A DNA stretch of 64,000 bases from Sandaracinaceae bacterium (GTDB lineage: Bacteria; Myxococcota_A; Polyangia; Polyangiales; Sandaracinaceae), in contig JAVJQK010000074.1 in NCBI GenBank assembly GCA_040218145.1, positions 62,001 to 126,000 of the forward strand, written 5' to 3'. Position 1 is the first letter of the stretch, and each line of letters begins with the position of its first letter. Below the pieces are notes generated by a model. It had not been told where the DNA came from. It did not search any database and saw nothing but the letters and a program-made list of their open reading frames with translations. This document shows, piece by piece, positions 58,366 through 64,000 of this stretch. The translations under genes were made by a program, and so were the position numbers.

Positions 58366-59532
58366 ATGATCCGCAACACCAGTCTCATCATCGCTTCGCT
58401 TTCATTGATCGTACTCTCCGCTTCGTGCGGACCCGTCGCGCGCGGCGGAGGTCGAGGGACCGCCAGCGGCGGCGGCAGCGGCAGCGCGCGGGGCGCCTAC
58501 ACCGCGCAGTGCCGCGGCGACTTCGGCGCGAGCGCCGCCGCGAACGAGTTCGAGACCTTCATGAGCGCCACCTGGGAGTTCCACCAGGCGGCCGTCGAGA
58601 CGCAAGAGACGCTCCTCAACGCGTGCCAGGACATGGGGCGCGCGCTCGAGATGCCGGCCGCCGCGCTCTCGGGCTCCGGCCCCGAGGGGACCCGCGAGGT
58701 CTGCACCCGCGTCGCCGAGACCCTGCGCACCGAGTGGCAGGCCGTAGGCGCCGACACCAGCTACACGGTCGAGATCCAGACCACCCCGCCGCGCTGCGAG
58801 GCGCGCTTCGAGGCCTACGCGAGCTGCGCCGGGCGCTGCGACGTGAACGTCCAGCCGGGCGAGCTCGAGATGCGCTGCGAGGGCGGCGAGATCCGCGGCC
58901 AGTGCAGCGGGGGCTGCACCGGTCAGTGCGCGGTCGAGGTCCAGGCCCAGTGCAGCGGCACGTGCGAGGGCATCTGCGAGGGCGAGTGCAGCCAGCGCGG
59001 GCCGAACGGCGAGTGCGCCGGCCGCTGTCAGGGCACCTGCCGCGGCGAGTGCGTGACCGACGCGAGCGCCAGCTGCAGCGGTGAGTGCCGCGGCTCGTGC
59101 TCGGTCGAGTGGCAGGAGCCCTACTGCACCGGTCACTACGACCCGCCCCAGGTGAACGCGGACTGCCGCGCCGCCTGCGAGGCCTCGGTCGAGGCGCAGA
59201 TGGAGTGCCGCCCCGGTCAGGCCGAGGTCATCGTGAGCGGCGGCCCGGGTCCGGAGGCCCAGGCGCGGCTGGAGAAGGTCCGCGCCGCGGTGCGCGCCGG
59301 CCTCGCCAGCGTGCAGCTCGTCCACGAGCGCGTCGAGCGCATGCAGCGCAGCGGTCGCGTCATCATCGACAGCATGCAGAACCTGCCCGACGCCATCCGC
59401 ACCGTCGGCGTGAGCGCGGCGGCCTGCAGCGCGGGCGCCCTCTCGGACCTCCAGCAGTCGCTGGCGAGCGTCTCGGTGAGCGTCGAGGTGAGCGTGTCGG
59501 TCAGCGCGTCGGTCAACGCCAACGCAGGCTGA
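58366..59532 (+). CDS. Cysteine-rich repeat lipoprotein with low-complexity C-terminus
   Basis: A 388-residue lipoprotein from ATG 58366 (GGAGG 4 bases before, lipobox LSASC). After a Gly/Ser linker and a helical part (residues 50-140), a segment of about 110 residues is dominated by CxGxCxGxCxxxC repeats (QCSGGCTGQC, QCSGTCEGICEGEC, ECAGRCQGTCRGEC, SCSGECRGSC) interspersed with Gln/Glu/Gly, suggesting many disulfides. The C-terminal part has a helix set and ends in VSVSVEVSVSVSASVNANAG, a Val/Ser alternation that may form a beta-strand stack. No family recognised by eye. An intrinsic terminator follows. Confidence 0.82.
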   Translation: MIRNTSLIIASLSLIVLSASCGPVARGGGRGTASGGGSGSARGAYTAQCRGDFGASAAANEFETFMSATWEFHQAAVETQETLLNACQDMGRALEMPAAALSGSGPEGTREVCTRVAETLRTEWQAVGADTSYTVEIQTTPPRCEARFEAYASCAGRCDVNVQPGELEMRCEGGEIRGQCSGGCTGQCAVEVQAQCSGTCEGICEGECSQRGPNGECAGRCQGTCRGECVTDASASCSGECRGSCSVEWQEPYCTGHYDPPQVNADCRAACEASVEAQMECRPGQAEVIVSGGPGPEAQARLEKVRAAVRAGLASVQLVHERVERMQRSGRVIIDSMQNLPDAIRTVGVSAAACSAGALSDLQQSLASVSVSVEVSVSVSASVNANAG

Positions 59533-59557
59533 GCCGCATCCGAGAAAGACACGAGGA

Positions 59558-59590
59558 GGGCTCGACCGCGCGGTCGGGCCCTTCTTCGTT
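59558..59590 (+). terminator. Intrinsic terminator after the Cys-rich lipoprotein gene
   Basis: Stem GGGCTCGACCG / CGGTCGGGCCC, with the perfectly self-complementary core CGACCGCGCGGTCG at its centre, followed by TTCTTCGTT. It ends the transcript of the lipoprotein gene before the convergent DUF4190-like gene. Confidence 0.7.
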
Positions 59591-59617
59591 CCGTCCGCGG
59601 GACGTCGACGCCTCGTG

Positions 59618-59908
59618 CTACTGGCCCGCCACGCCGACGGCCGCGATGAACGCGATGAGGCCGCCGTAGAACACGACGAGCCCCGCCGTCACGAGGCAGA
59701 GCATGACGATGTGCGCGTAGCCGAGCACGAGCCCGACCACGGCCAGCTCGTCGCCTCGCTCCCCGGTCTGGCGAATCTGCGTCCGCGCGAGGTGACCGCA
59801 GATCACCGCGGCGATGGAGGCGATGAGCGGCACGCCCACCCACCCGAGGCCGCCCGAGACGACGGCGGCGATGGCGAGGGCGTTTGTCTGGGGAGGCGGC
59901 TGGTTCAC
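59618..59908 (-). CDS. DUF4190-like membrane protein
   Basis: A 96-residue protein with two glycine-rich helical hairpins (ALAIAAVVSGGLGWVGVPLIASIAAVICGHLA and LAVVGLVLGYAHIVMLCLVTAGLVVFYGGLIAFIAAVGV). The GHLARTQIRQTGERG junction between them matches the DUF4190 pattern (GH.A...I..T.....G). Small inner-membrane protein of unknown role. It lies 14 bases below the stop of the next lipoprotein gene in the same direction. Confidence 0.8.
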   Translation of the reverse strand: MNQPPPQTNALAIAAVVSGGLGWVGVPLIASIAAVICGHLARTQIRQTGERGDELAVVGLVLGYAHIVMLCLVTAGLVVFYGGLIAFIAAVGVAGQ

Positions 59909-59922
59909 CTTCCCTGTCTACC

Positions 59923-60327
59923 TCAGTTGAGCCGTCCGCGCACGATCACGTGGCCGCTCGGCTCGCGCGGGCTCTGCTGACGCTCGACGGTGATCAGCAC
60001 CTCGACGTTGCGCAGCGGCGTCGTCGCGGCGAGGCGGCCCGTGCGGCTGCCCTCGTCGTACGCGAGCCGGCCCGCGAAGGTCGTCCCGTGGCTGCCCGTC
60101 CGGAACCACACGCCGTAGTACTGATGGCCCGACTCCAGGCGCGCGGGCGGCGCGAGGTGCTGGAGCTCCACGCGGATCATGCGGTTCTCGCCCTCCGCGT
60201 TCTCGATGTAGACGCGCCCATCGACCCCCGGCATTCGGCTCGTGCCGCGGATGGTGATCGCGCTCGTGCCGCACGCGGGGAGCACGAGGAGGACGAGAGC
60301 GAGCCAGGACCAGGTGTTCAAGCGCAT
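59923..60327 (-). CDS. Small lipoprotein, unknown
   Basis: A 134-residue protein with signal peptide and lipobox LPAC (Cys19). The mature part is a single beta-sandwich domain (GVDGRVYIENAEGENRMIRVELQHLAPPARL, GHQYYGVWFRTG). No family recognised. It follows the exported protein gene upstream by 18 bases and precedes the DUF4190 gene by 14, so the three are probably cotranscribed on the minus strand. Confidence 0.75.
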   Translation of the reverse strand: MRLNTWSWLALVLLVLPACGTSAITIRGTSRMPGVDGRVYIENAEGENRMIRVELQHLAPPARLESGHQYYGVWFRTGSHGTTFAGRLAYDEGSRTGRLAATTPLRNVEVLITVERQQSPREPSGHVIVRGRLN

Positions 60328-60345
60328 GCGATCCAGATACGCGCG

Positions 60346-61248
60346 TCACCCGTTGGTGTCCAGAGCCGCGCGATGGACCTCCAGCCGCTCACGGACGAAG
60401 CGCGCTCCGTAGGCCTCGCTCGGCGCGATGCGCCCGTGGGACCTCGAGGCGGGTGCTTCCTGCCCCCAGCGCCCCCCGGTCACGTCGACCTCGAGCAGCT
60501 CGTCGCCGCTCGCGCCGCCTCGGTAGACGGCCACGACGCGCGTCCCCCGGACGACGAGCTGCGCTTCGTCCAGCTGCCCAGCGCGGGTCGCCCACCACGG
60601 GTGCTCGAGCGAGCGCAGGCTCTGTGCCTCGACGTGCACGCCACAGAACCGCGTCCCATCCGGACGCCCCCCGGCCGCGTAGTAGAGCAAGAAATAATAT
60701 CTGCCCTCCTCGGCGATCCAGGCCACGTCGGCGATGGGCCAGGTCGCGCTCGAGCTCCGCACCTGCCCCGGCCGCCCCTCGTTCGAGATCGCGAGGGCGT
60801 GCGTCGTGTACTGGGCGCCCGGCTGCGTGACCGACGCCTCCTGCCAGAAGAACGCGAACCCATCCGGGCGCGCCGCGATGGCGATCCCCACCGGCGCGCG
60901 ATCCCGCGCCTCGGGTCGGCGCACCGTCACCTGCCGCGGCGCCCCGAGCCGCCCCTCGCGCACCGGGACGAAGACCGCCGAGAGCCCGCGCTCGCCGCCG
61001 AGCAGTCCCACGAGCACCCCCGCGCCGGACGCGTCCGACCAGGCCTGCACGTCCCGCCCCTCGTAGACGACCACCCGCTGCGCGCCCTCTCCCGGAGCGC
61101 CGGCCCGCAATGACACCCGCGCCTGCCCCCTCGGCCGCGTCTCGGTGATCACCTCCACCCGCGTCTCCCCCGCGAACCGGATCTCCCCGAACGCCTGCGC
61201 CTCCGCCCCGAGCGGCAGCAGCCAGAGCCCCAACACGAGCCATCGCAT
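60346..61248 (-). CDS. Exported protein, probable beta-propeller
   Basis: A 300-residue protein with signal peptide (LGLWLLPLGAEAQ). The body has repeating strands with WSDASG, FFWQEASV, YYFLLYYAAGG and AVYRGGASGDELLEVDVTG, consistent with a small beta-propeller of the sialidase/exo-type fold. A single Cys (FCGVHVE). No catalytic motif recognised. It is first of the three minus-strand envelope genes downstream of the PRPP synthetase-like gene. Confidence 0.72.
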   Translation of the reverse strand: MRWLVLGLWLLPLGAEAQAFGEIRFAGETRVEVITETRPRGQARVSLRAGAPGEGAQRVVVYEGRDVQAWSDASGAGVLVGLLGGERGLSAVFVPVREGRLGAPRQVTVRRPEARDRAPVGIAIAARPDGFAFFWQEASVTQPGAQYTTHALAISNEGRPGQVRSSSATWPIADVAWIAEEGRYYFLLYYAAGGRPDGTRFCGVHVEAQSLRSLEHPWWATRAGQLDEAQLVVRGTRVVAVYRGGASGDELLEVDVTGGRWGQEAPASRSHGRIAPSEAYGARFVRERLEVHRAALDTNG

Positions 61249-61306
61249 ACCCTCCGGTGCCCACGACCGAGCGGTTCGTGACCACCTTTTCGATCCAAGC
61301 CCGAGT

Positions 61307-62212
61307 TCAGAAGTGCGGGTCGAAGACCGGCGCGATGCTCTCCACGCGCAGGAACTCGCTCTCGAGCTGGCGGGCGCGGGGGTGGCTGTCGGTGACGACG
61401 ACGTACTCGAAGAGGCCGGAGCGCTCGATCTTCTCCAGCGCCCCCTCGGGCAAGAGCGCGTGGGTCGCGATCGCGATCATGCGCTCGGCGCCCGCGTCCC
61501 GGTACGCCTGGGCGGCCTGCACGAGCGAGCCGCCGGTCCGGATCATGTCGTCGTAGATCACGACCGCCCGCCCCTCGACCCGCGCGCTCGCGGCCATGAC
61601 CTCGGTCGCGCTGCCGCTCATCCGGCGCTTGAAGACGAAGGCGGCGGTGACGCCCAGATCGTTCGCGAGCGACTCGACCCACTTCGCCCGCCCCGCGTCC
61701 GTGCAGGCCATGACGAAGTCCTCGCCTCCGAACTCGCGCGCCGCGCGACGGACGATGTCCTTCGCGTAGAGGTGCGCCGCGGTGATCTCGCCTTCGAAGT
61801 AGTGCGGGATGCCCTCGCTGTGGAGATCGAGGAGCAGGAGGCGGTTGCCGTAGCTCGCGGGCGGGATCGAGGAGAGCAGGCGCGCGCGGATCTTCGCGGT
61901 GACGATCTCCCCGGGCCGCGTGGCGCGCTCCATGGTGGAGTAGCCGAAGTACGGCACGACGAGGGTCAGCTTGCGCGCCCCGCCCGCGACGAGCCCGCTG
62001 GCGACGTCGTAGAGCTCCAGCGTCGCCGCGTCGTCGGTGGTCCCGCCGAAGAGCACGACCTCCCTCTCCTCGACGTCCTCCGCGATGCGGAACATGCGCT
62101 CGCCGTCCGGGAAGTCGGTCCGCGCGAGGGTGCCGCGCACGCGCCCCTCGCCGAGCAGGGCGTCGCGCAGCGGGGCGTAGGCGTCGGTGCTGAAGAGCAG
62201 AAGATCGCTCAT
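61307..62212 (-). CDS. prs: Ribose-phosphate diphosphokinase (PRPP synthetase) family protein
   Basis: A 301-residue protein from ATG 62212. It shows the two-domain PRPP synthetase layout: FPDGERMFRIAEDVEEREVVLFGG, the flexible-loop region PGEIVTAKIRARLL, LLLLDLHSEGIPHYFEG and the PRPP-binding loop VVIYDDMIRTGGSL. Compared with the common DDMIDTGGT loop, the Asp after Ile is Arg and Thr is Ser, so it may be a paralogue with altered activity. Slightly shorter than the usual 310-320 residues. The reaction would be ribose-5-phosphate plus ATP to PRPP plus AMP. Confidence 0.82.
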   Translation of the reverse strand: MSDLLLFSTDAYAPLRDALLGEGRVRGTLARTDFPDGERMFRIAEDVEEREVVLFGGTTDDAATLELYDVASGLVAGGARKLTLVVPYFGYSTMERATRPGEIVTAKIRARLLSSIPPASYGNRLLLLDLHSEGIPHYFEGEITAAHLYAKDIVRRAAREFGGEDFVMACTDAGRAKWVESLANDLGVTAAFVFKRRMSGSATEVMAASARVEGRAVVIYDDMIRTGGSLVQAAQAYRDAGAERMIAIATHALLPEGALEKIERSGLFEYVVVTDSHPRARQLESEFLRVESIAPVFDPHF

Positions 62213-62276
62213 GGGGCGGCACCGTAGCAGCATCGATGCGGACGCGTACCTGGCGGCGCCGCGCTCGACCGACCGC

Positions 62277-63065
62277 TCAGCCGGGGATCCCGAGGCCCGG
62301 CCAGATCACGCGCCCCTCCTCGATCTCTTTCATGAGCCAGGCGTGCTGTCCGGCCGCGAGCATCCACTCGAGGCGATCGCCGCGCCAGAAGATGCGGCGC
62401 CGCTCGACGTCGAGCGCGGCCGGGTCCGCGAGGTAGGCCTGGATGCGCGCGAGGTCCGACGCGAAGGGCTCCATGGCGCGCAGGCGCTTGTAGTACGCGA
62501 GCAGTCGTGGGTGGCGCGCGCCGTCGATCGGGAGCTGGCACATGCGCGACGCGTTGAGGTGTGGGAAGAGCGCGATGTCCGCGATGGAGAGCGCACCGCA
62601 GAGGAAGTCCCGGCCTGCCAGGTCGCGCTCGAGCGCGTCGTAGACCCGGCCGATGTCCTCCCGCGCGCGGTCGAGGAGCCCCTCGGGGATCTCGTCGTCC
62701 CGCTCCGCCCAGAGCCAGTAGCTGACGTCGATCACGATGGGATCCACCACCGCGTCCGAGCAGCGCTCCCACGCCCGCGCGCGCACCCACGCCGCGTGGT
62801 CGGCGGGATGGACGGGCCGCTCCGGGAACACGCGCTCGAGGTAGGCCACGATGTCGGCGCTGTTGACCACGATCAGCGCGCCGTGCTCGAGGGCGGGCAC
62901 CTCCACGCGCCCGTTGACGCGCTCGAGCGCGTCGCGCTGCGAGCGGCTCAACCCGTCCACGACCTCGTGCTCGAGCTGCTTGTACTCCAGGACCATCCGC
63001 ACCTTGCGCGCGAAGGGGCTGAAGGCGTTGTCCCAGAGTCGGAGCACGCGCGTACGATGCCACAT
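62277..63065 (-). CDS. Glutathione S-transferase family protein
   Basis: A 262-residue protein with an N-terminal thioredoxin-like domain (LRLWDNAFSPFARKVRMVLEYK, VEVPALEHGALIVVNSADIVAYLE) and a C-terminal all-helical domain (GRVYDALERDLAGRDFLCGALSIADIALFPHL). The SPFARKV segment is where catalytic Ser/Cys lies in many GSTs (Ser here), and VPALEHG and NSADI bind glutathione. Probable detoxification or redox function in the cytosol. The only GST recognised in the window. Confidence 0.86.
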   Translation of the reverse strand: MWHRTRVLRLWDNAFSPFARKVRMVLEYKQLEHEVVDGLSRSQRDALERVNGRVEVPALEHGALIVVNSADIVAYLERVFPERPVHPADHAAWVRARAWERCSDAVVDPIVIDVSYWLWAERDDEIPEGLLDRAREDIGRVYDALERDLAGRDFLCGALSIADIALFPHLNASRMCQLPIDGARHPRLLAYYKRLRAMEPFASDLARIQAYLADPAALDVERRRIFWRGDRLEWMLAAGQHAWLMKEIEEGRVIWPGLGIPG

Positions 63066-63242
63066 CTTCCGACCGCAGGCGCTCCGCGAGGCGAACGGCC
63101 AGGAATGCGAGACGCGGGTGGAGAGGTTCGAAGGAAGCCGAACGAACGACGATCATCCAGACGGGGCGAGGGACCGGCCCGATGACCCCCGGCCAACCCG
63201 TCGCGCGAGAGCACGCGCGGCGAAGGTGGCAAGGCCGGAACG

Positions 63243-63902
63243 ATGGAGGAGCTCATGGACAGAGACGTGATGGATCTGGCGCGCGCCATCTCGCGCGAGG
63301 CCCGCTTGCTCGAGGTGGGACGCGAGGCGGGGCGGCGCTTCTATCGGTGGACCGAGACGGATCTGCTCGTGGCCATCGGCCGGCGCGACGTGCACCTGTC
63401 GCGCGGTCGGACCCACCTGGGGATCGACCGCGAGCGGCTGCCCGCTCTGACCCTGGCGCTCGACCGCTGGGTCGCGATGCGCGAGCGCTGGGCCGCCTTC
63501 TTCGCGCGCGGCTTGCCGCCGGTGGGGGCGCTGTCGAGGTACTACCTGCCGCCCTACGTCGACGACGCCATCGAGGTGGGCGGACGCGGCGCGGCGGGGG
63601 CGTTCGTGGGACGCGACGAGCTCCGTCCGTGGGCCCCCGTCGCCCTCTGCCGGGGAGTGACGCGGGTGGGCGAGCGCTGGCGGGTCGAGGAGCGGGTCGG
63701 CCCGCCCGAGGGCTCGGCCATCGGGGAGCGCTGGGTGATCGGCGACGGGCTCGTGCTCGACGCCGGGCGCCGGCACGTCGTCCTCTCGGACGATCCCGAC
63801 TTCGAAGGCCTCCGGCTCCGCCCGCCGGACCGGCCAGCCCTCCGCGCGATCCGAGCGCGCACCGGGCCAGGGCGCGGCGCCAAGCGGCGAGACGCGCGCT
63901 GA
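63243..63902 (+). CDS. Hypothetical Arg-rich protein
   Basis: A 219-residue cytosolic protein. An N-terminal helix pair is followed by a beta-rich core (DLLVAIGRRDVHLSRGRTHLGIDRERLPAL, YYLPPYVDDAIEVGG, RWVIGDGLVLDAG) and a basic Gly/Arg tail. No signal peptide, membrane segment or catalytic motif recognised. It diverges from the GST gene across 177 bases in which I see no clear feature. Confidence 0.7.
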   Translation: MEELMDRDVMDLARAISREARLLEVGREAGRRFYRWTETDLLVAIGRRDVHLSRGRTHLGIDRERLPALTLALDRWVAMRERWAAFFARGLPPVGALSRYYLPPYVDDAIEVGGRGAAGAFVGRDELRPWAPVALCRGVTRVGERWRVEERVGPPEGSAIGERWVIGDGLVLDAGRRHVVLSDDPDFEGLRLRPPDRPALRAIRARTGPGRGAKRRDAR

Positions 63903-63959
63903 CGGGTGCCCCCGGCGCGATCCCGCTCGACGCCGGCACGTCCGCAGATACAATCCGGC

Positions 63960-64000
63960 ATGACAGCCCGCACAGCGTCTTCGTTCTTCGCGGTGATGTT
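63960..64000 (+). CDS. Start of a gene cut by the window edge
   Basis: ATG at 63960 opens a frame reading MTARTASSFFAVM up to the last complete codon, in the same direction as the preceding gene. Too short to identify; the start is plausible but unproven. Confidence 0.35.
   Translation, partial: MTARTASSFFAVM

Overview
The window is very GC-rich, densely coded DNA on both strands, with third codon positions almost always G or C. Gene content points to a myxobacterium of the Polyangiales, probably close to Sandaracinaceae: several Hanks-type Ser/Thr kinases, FHA and PP2C proteins, an AgmX/PglI-like C-terminal domain, OmpA with thrombospondin type 3 repeats, a MopE-type Asp-rich lipoprotein, DUF1552/DUF1592 secreted proteins, orphan hybrid histidine kinases and many lipoproteins without known function. 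This placement is inferred from family content; there is no rRNA gene to confirm it. The only RNA gene seen is one tRNA-Thr(CGT). Start/stop overlaps of the ATGA or GTGA type are very common.

Layout. 1-4069: signalling genes (partial ORF, response regulator, membrane Ser/Thr kinase; then on the minus strand a probable pseudokinase coupled to a canonical kinase). 4203-6596: SNF2/HepA helicase. 6808-7877: small CxxCH lipoprotein and a coiled-coil protein. 7878-16661: a copper/silver efflux operon with a possible operator region, a small Cys/His membrane protein, a TolC-type outer membrane factor with a hexanucleotide-repeat tail of about 600 bp, CusB with a heavy-metal-binding domain, an enlarged CusA and a periplasmic cupredoxin. 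16726-20200: phosphohexomutase and two envelope/TPR proteins. 20209-28661: a compact minus-strand run of an OM barrel, a triple zinc-ribbon/double FHA protein, PP2C-PEGA, an FHA-transmembrane-trypsin protein, a TPR-AgmX lipid-envelope type protein and an unknown. 28774-29142: a strongly expressed-looking acidic protein with its own promoter and terminator. 29290-32021: threonine aldolase, a hybrid histidine kinase with degenerate ATPase, and tRNA-Thr.

32198-40628: PhoD-type phosphatase, a MopE-like lipoprotein, and a group of small envelope/stress proteins (DUF1328, a two-helix protein, an AsmA-like protein, YtxH, an AI-2E family permease, a lipoprotein). 40644-46330: nicotinamidase, a DUF1552/DUF1592 secreted pair (the latter with an inserted CBM48-like domain) and L-serine dehydratase, the last two separated by a 55-bp near-perfect palindrome. 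46335-54976: hybrid histidine kinase, TerB-like zinc-ribbon protein, truncated SDR, LplT-PlsC fusion, OmpA lipoprotein, PilZ protein, UspA, a CaCA-type exchanger and a secreted protein. 54977-55066: a 90-bp hairpin element resembling a REP/MITE between convergent genes. 55109-64000: OmpA-TSP3 protein, bestrophin, MOSC protein, a Cys-rich repeat lipoprotein, small envelope proteins, a PRPP synthetase-family protein, a GST and unknowns.

How the genes work together. The clearest coherent units are (i) the CusCBA-cupredoxin export system, which would capture and pump monovalent copper/silver across both membranes, and (ii) the FHA/PP2C/FHA-protease run, which reads and erases Ser/Thr phosphorylation and links it to the envelope; the kinases at 690 and 2109 are possible but unproven partners. 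No CRISPR array, prophage, intact transposase or secondary-metabolite cluster is visible.
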